Origin: Symsagittifera roscoffensis
Lineage: Eukaryota > Xenacoelomorpha > Acoela > Convolutidae
Length of the DNA stretch: 64,000 nt
NCBI RefSeq assembly: GCF_963678635.1
Contig: NC_087064.1
Span: 9,711,671-9,775,670 of the forward strand
Reading direction: 5' to 3'
Shown piece by piece: positions 46,349 through 56,485 of this stretch. Position 1 is the first letter of the stretch, and every line of letters begins with the position of its first letter. The translations under genes were made by a program, and so were the position numbers. The notes under the pieces are model-generated. The model ran no database searches. It was given only the letters and a program-made list of their open reading frames with translations, and was not told the DNA's origin.

Positions 46349-47971
46349 TTGAGGTTTGCTGACCTAGAGGGACTGCCCTCTAATTACACAATGGGACCAG
46401 TGAACGCACGATCATTACAAGACGTGAGATTGAATCACAATGAAGGAAATTGGGAAGAGAGACCTGGGAGATTCTTGACGACGAGGGCACCGATTGGACA
46501 GCTTGTCAAGATATTCAGACAGGTGAAAACACCCCAAAGCCATGTAAGAGAAAGGACGTACCCGAAGCAAGTGAATCAGGAAGGTGATGCCCAAAGATAC
46601 GGCGGATTGAAAGCGATAAAGAAATATGAGACCATCTTTGCCGCGTACGACAAGGTAGAAATGAGGAAGGCCAAGATTATGATAGTAGCGAATTCAGAGT
46701 TTGTACACACTTGCAAGTCTCTGTTTTGGCCGGACGTCATAATGTTGGCAGCGGTCGATCTGGACCTACTGCAATCCTTGTCAATGGCTATCGGAGTACA
46801 AAGACAGACGAAGATGAACCCAATCACGATCGTGTTTGCTGGCATCAATGACCATCTACACAGTAGAGGTTTCCTGAGCAGACTCAGAGAGCCTACAACG
46901 GCAGAAAATGCTGTATAGCCAGCAATAAAAGACATCCTCGAGTCAATGGGTGAAGTGGTGGATACGATGAAGGAGGGATCCTTCACCAAGATGACACCGA
47001 GAGCAGTGCTCGCGCTGTCTTCGGGGTATGCACATCTACCGGATGGACTGAAATTCGTGTATGCGATCGTGGCCTTGCTTTCGATTGGGAAATATGATGT
47101 AATCATATCGGCCCCAAATCGCATGATAGAGATGGAGAACCTGAGACCACTCAGGGCTGAGCTACCTGCGGTGTGGTCGGATATCTCGAATGCATTGAGA
47201 GGATTCAAGGACCATTCGCTACACATGCTAGTGCTGGACGAGGTGCTGTGGTTGGAACTTTCCAACTTCAGTCGACAGCTCAAACTGAAACCGGGATCAG
47301 ACGACGACCATCGAGTGATCTTAGCGATGTCGAAGGACTTATGGTTCCGAAGAATGGAAGCGACAGGAGAAAAAGAGAGAAGGAAAAATTCCCAGGAGAC
47401 TAGAGCTCACTTGGAGGCGATGGTTTTGAGAACTAAACCGGAGGCTAACCAGTGGCTACATCTAACTCCTCGAACAGCGGTATTGGGTGCGGATGATTTT
47501 GAGCAAGGCCCAGTAATGATCAAGAAGATACATGCCTACTTGTTAAAGGAGGTGAACCTGGCGGAAAATGCTGAAGAAAAGACAGCCGAATTTGTGAACA
47601 GAATGTGCCAAATTACCCTGAAAACCTTCTGGACCCAGAAAGTAAAGGGGGAAGAAGGCTTTGAACCGACAGATAGCATGCTGGAAGGGTTGGGAGCCGG
47701 ATGGACCGCGTCCTTCTTGGCCAAAGTCTACCCGAAACTCTCCCGTTATTCGATAAAGGAATTCCTCCAAGCAGTAGTTGAAGTGTCAATTGTGGAACTA
47801 CTAGCCTTGTTCGTGACGTTCGGAGCAGAAAGCTTCGTGAAGGGACCGGTGATACTGCTCACCGAAGGAGTTCAGAACTTGCGGTTAGCTGGGCTTCTAA
47901 CATTGATTGCGATTACCCATGGAAACTTCGGAGGACTAATGAAACTGACACGTTACCCAGAGAGCAGATGA
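46349..47971 (+). pseudogene. 3' block part 3: SGNH-hydrolase-like domain
   Basis: Same frame throughout, with one TAG at 46916. A strand-like KAKIMIVANSEFVH is followed after about 45 residues by PITIVFAGINDHLHSRG, which resembles block III (G-x-N-D) of SGNH/GDSL hydrolases, with VIISAPNRM after another 80 residues. The nucleophile motif GDS reads ANSE here, and no clear D-x-x-H block is seen. The rest (to 47971) is helical and charged, with EFLQAVVEVSIVELLALFVT, which could be a membrane-near helix. SGNH esterases are known in ORF1 of some LINEs, but I cannot show activity here. Best-preserved stretch of the 3' block. Confidence 0.4.
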
Positions 47972-48712
47972 GGGAGAATGTGAGAAAATTCGACGTGAAG
48001 AAAGCCACGGACTCGTGGAATAAAATAGGAGATCTGAGACACACTCTTATCCAGTATCTCTTGCAGCAAAATCGCTTTGGAACGGGAGAGGATGAGACGA
48101 TCGAAAGGGAGGAAGACGTGAGACGACATGTTGGGGGCATGCCCCTACTAACTGATCCTAGCTTGGCTATGAGGACCGATCCCTTAGCGTTGATCAGAGG
48201 AGCCACAGAGTTTGTGACAGTGATTTATGGACCAGCAGTCACGTTTGCGTTCCGATGTTAAGGTGGAAGCATATAGGAGGTCGGTGATGCACCTGAACCT
48301 CATATCAGCAGTGGACGGTAGTGCGCTGAACTGGTGTGAGCAGCACGTATTGAGGGAACTCATGATTGAAGATCTGTTATTTGCGAAAATATCAGAGCCA
48401 GAAATGACGGTCATCAACTTTGACGATCACTTTCGTGATTGCATGGGAGTAGTAGAGAGAGGGCACATCGAGGTATTTCCGAAGCTCTGGAATCTAAGAC
48501 CCTATGATAAGACGAATGGTGAAATAACCAGAGTTCCTCGTCTCACTGCAGCATACCACAAGGTGAGAGAAGAGACGAAAGACTGGAGTGATTACGAAAA
48601 GCTGCCAGAGGAAATCCCTGAATTCCCTTTGATAAGAAGGATGTTGCTCGGAGCAGTCTCCGTAGTACAAACTCCTAGATTGAGAGCGTTTGAGACCAAT
48701 AAAAGGACGTAG
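47968..48712 (+). pseudogene. 3' block part 4
   Basis: Two frames (47968-48261, then 48227-48712) continue the block after small indels. Ordered-looking segments are LRHTLIQYLLQQNRF and SALNWCEQHVLRELMIEDLL, and a Tyr-rich end (RLTAAYHKVREETKDWSDYE). No family recognised. Confidence 0.4.
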
Positions 48713-48729
48713 CGAAATTCTCGGAAACG

Positions 48730-49980
48730 ATGGATCCGTGTTTTGTGGGCAGGAATGCCGCGGTGTTACAGTATATGCAATTTGCTTATACGGATCAAGC
48801 CACGAGGAGGCGCATAGGCAATGCCGCGACTCCGAAGCCTGGAGCGTTTGAAACGGAATGGGCGGAATTAGACCTAGCGCCTATGAGGATGAGAGGCAGA
48901 GCCGAATTACCTGAGGCCTCCCTGATTTTGAACAGTGTGAAACAGGGGTTAACAGTGGGAGGAACGTTGCAGACCAGAACCATCCTGGCACCCGTCGACT
49001 GTGAGGAAATCAAAGTGGTCCATGCATAAGAGGAAGATGAATCTGCTGGCAGATTAATCAAACCGAAATTTCCGGAAGGGGCCAAGACTGAGAAGCAAGA
49101 ACCCTCAAGTTCTAGAGATACATCAGAAGGAGATGATGGGCAGGGAGGAAGCCGTCGAACGGAGGAACCCATGTAACAAGATACCGATCAAGCTGATGGG
49201 GAAGACGACAAAGCATTGACAGGAGGAATATCCAGCCTGGATTTCAATTTCCTCAGTGATTTTGAGAATAATGCGGATACGTTGGAAGCGGCTGAGCCAG
49301 CAGACGAAGGCACTTCGACACTGGAACCGCCGTCGGCCTTTACGGAAATGAATTGGAATTTGCCCATGAGCAGCTCTCCGGGCAATTTAAAAGATAAAGA
49401 ACAAAGACTCCTCATGGAATCACCGAGGAGAAGAAGAATAGAAGTACCTTTCATGGGAACATTGCCCGAAGAAGAGTGGGAAATACATCACCGAGACCAT
49501 GAAAATAGGACGGGATGTAGATTGGACAGAGTGGCGTTCATGGAAGAAGTCTTAACAGTAGTTCAGAGCTACGGGACCCAGTCCATTTTGAAAGTAAGTC
49601 TCAACCGACCATTGATGCGGGAAATCCTTGACAAACTTGATGAGTGTGAAGGGAGATTGAGTGAGTTGTTGATTGACTCAGCCACTGACGAAAGTGAAGC
49701 GAACTCTCCCATCAAAATGACACCGCGGGACGATAAAGGAGAGGTGGTGTATCTGTCAAGAACCAGGAGAGGAACGATGCGATCGAAATTGGTGATTGAT
49801 AAGATCAATGCGATGAAAATGAAGTTAGGCAGCAGAGTGATGCCGAGGAGAGTAGGAAAGACGAAGGTGGATTCGGAGATATCGATGAAAGCTGTCAATT
49901 CAGCGAAAAGGAAACGAGTCGAAGAGGTCATCGATTTGGGACAAGGTGTTATCAATTACCTGGCACGGACAGAATGTTAA
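48730..49980 (+). pseudogene. 3' block part 5
   Basis: One frame with stops at 49027 and 49173. It starts with a compact piece (CFVGRNAAVLQYMQFAY), passes through an acidic, Ser-rich linker (49030-49210), and ends with a longer domain-like stretch (49216-49980) with MEEVLTVVQSYGTQSILKVS, MREILDKLDECEGRLSELLI and a basic end (RRVGKTKVDSEISMKAVNSA). No motif recognised. Confidence 0.4.
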
Positions 49981-50500
49981 CTGATGTAGAAATGGCACCA
50001 CCCATTCTCATGGCAGGGATAAAGTCAACATGTTATAAATCCAAAAGAATTGACCGCACTCTGACTGGAGCAACCTTGGAAATGGAGATACTCAGCCAAT
50101 GTGGAAAAAGTACCATGAAATACTTTAAACCGTCTTCCATGAACCACGGAAAAGGAAGTGTCGCAGGACAACTAGTACCAGTGCAGTATAACCGACTGAC
50201 TGTGTCGGGGACTGTGTCAATAGATAAACCCGCCGGTGGATATATGGAGATGTTGGAGTACCGAAACTCGGCTAGAGGATATGTGATGGCTCTGGAAGAC
50301 AAGAGTGCCATGGAAGGTTATCTGTAGACAATTATCCAAGGCACCACCCTCAAGCAGAAGGCGTACGGGACTCCGACCTCGTCTGAGATGCAGGCGGAAA
50401 CGATTGAGCAATTAGTGAGCCTTCCATGGAAAGCAGTGGTGTTGAGGTACTTTGAAGAGGAAATGAGGACTACGCCCTAAATACACGCTCTCATGGCAGT
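49974..50500 (+). pseudogene. 3' block part 6
   Basis: The frame overlaps part 5 by 7 bp and runs on past a TAG at 50325 to about 50480. It reads KSTCYKSKRIDRTLTGATLE and a strand-rich segment (LTVSGTVSIDKPAGGYMEML), then WKAVVLRYFEEEMRTTP. The alternation of short strands suggests a beta-rich fold. No family recognised. Confidence 0.35.
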
Positions 50501-51064
50501 ACCCTACGTGAGAACCGAATTACAACTTAGGTTCGCCTGGTGCATGATGGCTCAGAAGAAAGGAAAAGGTCAAAAGAAGAAAAGGTATTCCTGCTGACGA
50601 GCCTGAGGGATCTGATAATCCAGGAGGGAATGGCAGTAGCGTGCGCGAATCGGAGAGACGCTCTCTGTTTCATTCGATTCCTGATAGAGCAGATTTCAGT
50701 GCCAGCATTGAACACCTGTGTCAAGATGCTGAGGGAGGGCGATGAACGAGTAAAAGCCCTACTCTTGCTAGCTCTGCTGGATATGCATCAAAGCAGGCCA
50801 ATGATGGTGAACCTGAAAAAACCCGAGGAGCTAGAACCCATGAGGAACATAGACGAAATCAGGAGATTTTCGAACAAAGAACTGAGGCTCACCAAGGAAT
50901 CCATGGGAGCACTGCCGAAATCCAATGAATACTGTGGACCAATCAGAAAGAAGTCATACGGTTACGTGTCCGGAGTCAAAGGGATAGCGTACAACCCTTT
51001 CCTGAGTGAACACATACACGATTGCTTCTTTGATTACGAGCAAGCAGTTTTGCTAAGGTTCTGA
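50501..51064 (+). pseudogene. 3' block part 7: helical repeat-like segment
   Basis: The frame contains FLLTSLRDLIIQEGMAVACA and CFIRFLIEQISVPALNTCVK, then REGDERVKALLLLALLDMHQ, a run of amphipathic helices that could be an alpha-solenoid piece. It ends with KSYGYVSGVKGIAYNPFLSE. A related phrase, MGYVSGNFNDF, occurs in part 9. Confidence 0.35.
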
Positions 51065-51763
51065 ACGTCGAGAATTGCAACAATTAAAAGCGCTGCTAAT
51101 CCGCGGACCAAGCTGAGACTAGTCTGGGAAGAAAAGGTGACTGCACCTTCCGTGCCAAAATCCGACAAACGAGTGGAGTTTAGATTGGGATTCTCAGATA
51201 AATTACTGAGAACGAGCTTGATAGTAGTGTGGGAACTGATGAAACCATCATGATGTCCTAGTCCCAATGCTGACTCGATACTACGGGCGACACAAGACGT
51301 GCAGAGGGAACTAAATGCAGACTGTAACCTGCGTGACCTTAACATCATATATAATGTGATGACAACAGCCTCTAGGAGAAACGGAGAAGACAGAGTGGAG
51401 TTGCCTGGCTGGGGACCAGAAGACTGGGTCAAACCTGGTAGCTGTCTGGCAGAAGTCTGTGGACTGGAAGGTCACGTTTGTGAAAGGTCACGTTTGTGGG
51501 AGCCATGGAGGAACCGAGGTGAATCTAGAGACTGCACTAAGATTCTACAGCATGTTTGGTTCTTTAGAGTCACTATTGAATCTAGAACAGAAACATTAGA
51601 TGGTCACAGCCATCATTGTAGAAGTGTTCCCAGGAGTTTTAGCAAACTGAGCAAAAGCACATATGAAAATGGAGGCAAGCGATCGAGGCGGAAATTAACA
51701 TCCGACACAGTGAAACTTATCGTAGACCACCAGGAGCATGATATTTGGTGGGATCGACATTAG
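51065..51763 (+). pseudogene. 3' block part 8 (heavily degraded)
   Basis: Coding character continues in one frame (VEFRLGFSDKLLRTSLIVVW near 51180-51240, then RELNADCNLRDLNIIYNVMT near 51310-51365), but a duplicated GGTCACGTTTGTG (51471 and 51486) and further indels end it. After about 51450 the frame no longer looks protein-like until part 9. Confidence 0.3.
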
Positions 51764-52386
51764 CTCCAATGTGCAAGAGCAGATACCCGGTGCATTTCGT
51801 AGCTGTGGGTGTAAAGAGTACGAGAACGATCGTGGATCAAGCCTTCTCAGTGCCAAAATGTGTGAGACTAACGAGAATGTCGGAAAAATCTTACGAGTTA
51901 CTGTGTAAAATGTTCTCAGCATTTCCAGAGAGAACAAAGGAGGAAATGGAATCGATACTGGGAAGGAATTTCATGGGATACGTGAGTGGGAACTTCAATG
52001 ACTTTGAGAGACAGAAACAGAGAGGATCAACCGTTACAGATTACAATACAGTAGACGAGAATGATGAAGTATACCGAGTGATGATGGAAGTAAAACCATT
52101 ACTGGAAGCTTCTGGAAAGCGTAATTGGAGGAGCATCATGTTGACACATGACGAGTTTCCCTGCCACTGCTTGCTGCAGACCTGGTGGTATCCCGAGCGT
52201 AGTAATCTGGTGTTGATCTGGGATTCTGGAGAGCTGCTCTCCATGGATTTACCAGATTCATCACGGCCCATAACAATAGTGAGAGTGGGAGTTATGATGG
52301 CGATAAGGTGGCTGGAGGCTCATGTGAGAGAGAACAAAAGAAAAGAGGCGCCAACGAGGAACAAAAGCAGAAATTTGATTGTCTAA
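51745..52386 (+). pseudogene. 3' block part 9
   Basis: A 213-codon frame with ordered segments: KSRYPVHFVAVGVKSTRTIV, SYELLCKMFSAFPERTKEEM, then CHCLLQTWWYPERSNLVLIW and SRPITIVRVGVMMAIRWLEA. The strand-helix alternation looks like a folded alpha/beta domain. I do not recognise it. Confidence 0.4.
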
Positions 52387-52820
52387 AAGATTTAGATCTT
52401 TTTGAGACCATGTGCAAGATTCTGAACATTCCGATGGAAGTAAAAAAGATATGGGCAAGAAGACGACTGATGCCATGGTTTAGAGCCAACATGAGTGCAT
52501 GGTTGTACGAATATGCCAAGAAGCATATGTCGAAGGACGGCAGAGTGTACAGTGGGTATCAGCTGGACATTGGGGCAGGAGCTTTCAAGCGAGCTTTTGG
52601 AATGCAGTGACCACCGCTGTGAAGAAAATTTCCAAACAAGTGAACGTGATGGAAGGGAGAAAGAAGAGATGTTGAAGGAAGATTTGGAGAGAAACGTGAC
52701 GTTGTGCCTTCACAATAGCTTCTGCAGAAACAGAGAATCTAATGTAGATCCTCTACCTTGTTGTAAACGGAGGGTAGAAGAGCAGAAGTGTTGGGACTGC
52801 TTCCAACAGCTTCAAAATAG
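52308..52820 (+). pseudogene. 3' block part 10 (C-terminal end)
   Basis: A frame to 52610 has FETMCKILNIPMEVKKIWAR and WFRANMSAWLYEYAKKHMSK. A second frame (52495-52824) adds a Cys-containing tail (CLHNSFC, CCKRR, CWDC) of doubtful meaning. This is the last protein-like stretch before the 3' LTR. Confidence 0.35.
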
Positions 52821-53695
52821 CTAACGATGTGTTGCAAGACACAGAAACTGAAAGTGCAGAGTCAATGTCGCAGGAGGAGGAGATGGCGCATTGACAAATG
52901 GCCAAAAAACAAGATGCAAAAAGAAAGAAAATTAGAAGAAAAATTAAGAAACAAAGAAGTGACAAAAGAGAAGAAGTTAAGACTCAAAACTGTTTTATGT
53001 GTGTGACGAAAACTCAAGTGAGAAACTAAGCAACCAAGTTGTAATTGAAAACTGAAACATTTAGTTGAGTTTTGAACATTGGAGAATTTGTTGCATTTAT
53101 AAATTTGCATTTTGATTTTAGTTAGTGGCTTTAGAGACACTTACTATTTATTTAGAAAGGCTTGAGCAAAGAATATATTAAAATATTCCAGCCTGCATGA
53201 CTGTTTTTAATCATTTAGGAAAACTGATCATTTTGTGGTGACATGAAAGACTTGGATAATCTTTTGAAGAGGGAGATTGTTTCATTGTTCTTTCTAGCCA
53301 CAGAGTTCCTTAATTTTATTATTCAGGACAATAAAAAATAAAATTTCCGAAGGGAAGAAGCATAGTAGGATAATTTTAGCTTGTTGGTTGGCAAGACTGT
53401 CCTGCAAACTAACACCTTTTTAAAACTAGGAGAAAAAGTTTTAAATCAAGGCATTGACGTTGGAAGTCAGAAAAAGTGTTTTATCTTAAGTCATATCCTC
53501 AAAGTGCAGATTAGTGAATAAATTTAGAAGGCTATAGTAGTGTAGTATGATGCCATTTATATTCTGCAGTGAGTCGATATAACGCGGATGAAAGAAATTT
53601 CGTGCATTTTAAAAATTCTGTTCGATGAGACTGTACCAATTTTACGAACACTGCGAGATTCAAAAGGGGATATTGACCGGGCTGTCCGGGGAGTT
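52821..53695 (+). other. 3' untranslated region of giant element
   Basis: AT-rich, with A/G-rich runs near 52910-52975 and stops in all frames. A purine-rich AAAAGGGGATA (53662-53672) and CCGGGGAG just before the 3' LTR at 53696 are candidate polypurine tracts. Confidence 0.45.
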
Positions 53696-54091
53696 TGAGA
53701 CATTCGACCAGAATGGACAAAACTGCAGATTGGATTTATTCGAAATTTTGCTGCTAACCTTCCGAATTGACGGTTCGAAGTGATTCGTAGTAATTCTGAG
53801 AAACGTAAGAAACGGCCATTTTGGAAAAACAAACCAGAATAAGATCAGAACAACAATAGTTGCGGTAGCGATAACTACGAGAATTGTGATTGAAAAACCA
53901 CAACAAATTGCAGAGTTAGTAGAGACCGCTCCGAGTTGCAACTATTGTGTCGCTACAATAGTTGCAAGGCTGTTCACAACAACGGTGAAGGGTAGAAGAC
54001 AGCCTTCCAGAAGGAAGATAAGGACGTTATTTCCCCGGATTCAGGAATCCGGAGGGGTCTCGGGAGTTGAACTGAAAGTCTTTTATATAAA
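53696..54091 (+). repeat. 3' LTR of giant element, left part
   Basis: Aligns with 31487-31964 from TGAGACATTCG. It ends inside the TATA box, at the TTATATAAA (54083-54091) that is duplicated on the other side of the Penelope-like element. About 80 bp found in the 5' LTR are missing near 53780. Confidence 0.85.
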
Positions 54092-54258
54092 GTGGTAAAA
54101 ACGGCAGATCAATGTAAAATAAATTCCAGAAACGTTTTCGACATAAAAGTCATCACCAGCCAATCTAAAAAACAAAGCACCTGTAAAACCGGAATGGAAA
54201 TGAATGTGTAGAAATTACAAAAAATATATAAAACCTAACATTAAAAAGAATATAAAAA

Positions 54259-54292
54259 TAGCATCAGTTAAGACCCGAGTTAGTCATGTGAC
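54259..54292. repeat. Penelope-like terminal direct repeat, 3' copy
   Basis: 34 bp matching 55999-56032 with one mismatch, just beyond the ORF stop in the element's direction. About 170 bp of AT-rich 3' sequence separate it from the target duplication. Confidence 0.65.
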
Positions 54293-54316
54293 TAAAACAA
54301 ACGGACTTAAAAAACC

Positions 54317-55987
54317 TCACAACTTGACTGTGAGGTACCGCTGCTGGTATTCCTCGCGCGTGTTGAGGGCAGGTTTTCTCCTCGAAATATAAAGCGCTTC
54401 TAAGGTCAAAAGTTTATTCGTGTCTAAGAATCTGTCCAAAATTCTCGCCTCAACTGCAGCCTTGTCTGCTCCGCATTCCTTTAGATGACTACCCACCGGG
54501 GCAGAGTCCCTGAGGTGTTCAATTTTTCGGGTGATCAGGTGTCGGACGGTCTGTCCAACATAGCAGGAATTGCATCCTGGACAAGATATCTCATAAACCA
54601 CCCTACTCGTCAAATACCTAGGGAAATCTGTTTTCAAAGTGGAAAGACAGGTTCTGAGTTTGCGGGTCGTGAATATTGTAGAAATACCACAGTTTTGCAG
54701 CCTTTTCGCGAAAATATCAGACACTTTTCTTCGATACTAGAGCCGGATAACTGGTTTCTCGATACTTTCGGGCTTTATTGAATTGGTTGTTGCTTGTGCG
54801 GTTGTGTCCTGGTTTTCCTTGATTTTAAGAAGAGAATCTGTCTCTATGGTTTCATAAAAAGCCGGAGAAAACGAATTTGCATCCCAATCATTTTTTGCTT
54901 TCCTCAAACCTTTATCAAAGGCCTCCCAAGTGGAAGTGGAGTGATCAATTCTGTGCCCGGTGCCCTGAACAATGTATTTTGTTGTCGCACAGGCGTGAAA
55001 CCCAAGGGTGAGTCCAATGTCTGTAGGTTTGCTGTACTGTTCTGTGCTGATAGTACGGCCGGACTGTCTAATAAGCATATCGAGAAAAGGAAGCGTCCCA
55101 TTGAGCTTTAATTGTATCGTGAGCTCCAGGTTTGGATGTAGCGTATTCACATATGATAACAGGCGATCAATCTCAGCAACCTTGACCGAACGCAGGATGT
55201 CATCTACGTACCTACCAAAAATTTTTGCTCTAGGTCTAGATGATACTGCACCGCAACCACAATTCCAATAATTATCATCCATACCTTTGAGCTGGCGGAT
55301 GGTTAAATTGGTGCATTTAAGATGAATCCATCGGTCACAGTCGTCACAGCAAATGGAAAAACCTTCATCCAGGACCTCCAACAAGCACTTGCCACAGGGA
55401 TAGCTGTCTTGTGAACCATTGCTGTTGAAGTTATCAGGTGGTTGTCTACTGATTCTCTCTTCGAAACTTTTCATCCAGATATTGGCAAGAATGACTGCTA
55501 AAGAAGAACCCATCGCTACCCCATCAGTTTGGATATACCATCTGCCATCACACATAAAATAAACATCTGTAACCGCCATTCTCATGAGATCTTTAAGAGT
55601 TTCTTTATCAAGAGGAGGAAGTTCCTCCAAATTATAGAGAATATCTGCTGCTAAATCGATCGACTCTAGGACAGGGAAGTTGGTATATAGGCTCTTGACG
55701 TCGAGAGAAACAAAAACTTCGTCTTCCTCTAAACTCACCTCCATCAAGTCACGTTTGATATTGATAGTAGACGTCTCTATTTTGGCTTCTTCAATTTTAT
55801 CAAACCATTTACTCAACTGGTTGGTAAGATTCTCATAACAGCTAACCCGGAGAGACAGAACTGGACGAAGAGGGGTATTCTGTTTATGTACTTTCGCCAG
55901 GCCATACAGTCTCGCCGGCTGAGCACCCGTAGATCTGCATTTACTGTATAAACCGGATGAGATCTTCCCCGCACGAACTAGTGACAT
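54317..55987 (-). pseudogene. Penelope-like RT with PHD finger insertion and GIY-YIG nuclease
   Basis: One frame with a single in-frame TAG (54737-54739). RT blocks: ARLYGLAKVHKQNTPLRPVL, then FVSLDVKSLYTNFPV with the first catalytic Asp, GVAMGSSLAVILANIWMKSF, and FGRYVDDILRSV (about 55197-55215). Between the last two lies a PHD-type finger (about 55250-55405): CGKC, CCDDC, HLKC and WNCGCG, i.e. C4HC3 spacing except that the final pair is CxC. After the TAG comes the GIY-YIG part: VVYEISCPGCNSCYVGQTVR, a CxxC pair and GSHLKEC, with TLEALYISRRKPALNTRE at the end. Such proteins reverse-transcribe their RNA at a nick. The TAG and the missing N-terminus disable this copy. Confidence 0.75.
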
Positions 55988-55998
55988 GAGGTTTCTAT

Positions 55999-56032
55999 TA
56001 GCATCAGTTAAGACACGAGTTAGTCATGTGAC
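55999..56032. repeat. Penelope-like terminal direct repeat, 5' copy
   Basis: Partner of 54259-54292. It lies 9 bp from the target duplication at the element's 5' end. Confidence 0.65.
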
Positions 56033-56041
56033 CCGAGTTAA

Positions 56042-56485
56042 TTATATAAATTTTTAGCTTCCCGGTTATGTCTTGAATTGAATTTAATTAACATTTGAAT
56101 TCATTTTGCAAGGATGAGAAGCTAGGAGTTGGGGGAAAGGGTTGATCCATCTTCAATGGAGATGCTGATTTTTATCTACTGAACAAAAACAATCGTAATA
56201 TAATAAGTAGTAGTAGCCCTGTTTTTAGGAGTGACCTCGTGGTCTGGGGATACTGAGACCCAGCCATGAGCTCACTAATTTTGCATGTAATTAAGTTGAT
56301 TTGAGTGTTTTGACCGAAGCCGAAAGCAGTAACGTTTTTGTCGACCCGATGTTAGAAAGACCACCAAAAGAACTGGCTTTGGTAGAGACGGTGAAAAGCA
56401 TATAAAGCTCTGTTTAGACGTTGGTCAGTCGTCTTAGGACCTAGCTTTATTTTCCGTCGATATGTACTTGCGGGCGAATGTTACA
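56042..56485 (+). repeat. 3' LTR of giant element, right part
   Basis: Resumes at the duplicated TTATATAAA and aligns with 31956-32400 to the TGTTACA end. The AATAAA of the 5' LTR is changed here (AATATAATAAG near 56195), which may weaken polyadenylation. Confidence 0.85.

Larger units (their letters stand above)
54092..56041 (-). mobile_element. Penelope-like element nested in the 3' LTR
   Basis: About 1950 bp between two copies of TTATATAAA (54083-54091 and 56042-56050), a 9-bp target duplication. A 34-bp direct repeat with one mismatch (54259-54292 and 55999-56032) lies near both ends, as expected for the terminal repeats of Penelope-like elements. The - strand encodes RT and then a GIY-YIG-type nuclease. 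The ORF starts at RT block 1, so the N-terminus is missing and the copy is 5'-truncated. Confidence 0.8.
31487..56485 (+). mobile_element. Giant Ty3/gypsy-type LTR retrotransposon (family B, copy 1)
   Basis: Bounded by two LTRs that align from a TGTGACA/TGAGACA start to an ATGTTACA end. Without the nested Penelope-like element the total is about 23 kb, of which 21.3 kb is internal. Typical Ty3 elements are 5-8 kb. The internal order is PBS, long leader, gag (35304-37907), protease (about 38200-38800), RT (39380-40310), RNase H (to 40620), integrase (42135-43020), acidic tail, macro-like module (43538-44344), and about 8 kb of extra coding remnants (44700-52820). All are on one strand. In the best-aligned 225 bp of the LTRs I count about 5% difference. 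Flanks share only CAA, so no 4-5 bp target duplication is clear. Confidence 0.8.

Noticed and set aside
46349-47971. Host esterase gene
   Set aside because: It lies between paired LTRs, on the element's strand, in a run of similarly degraded frames, with no introns or host-like context.
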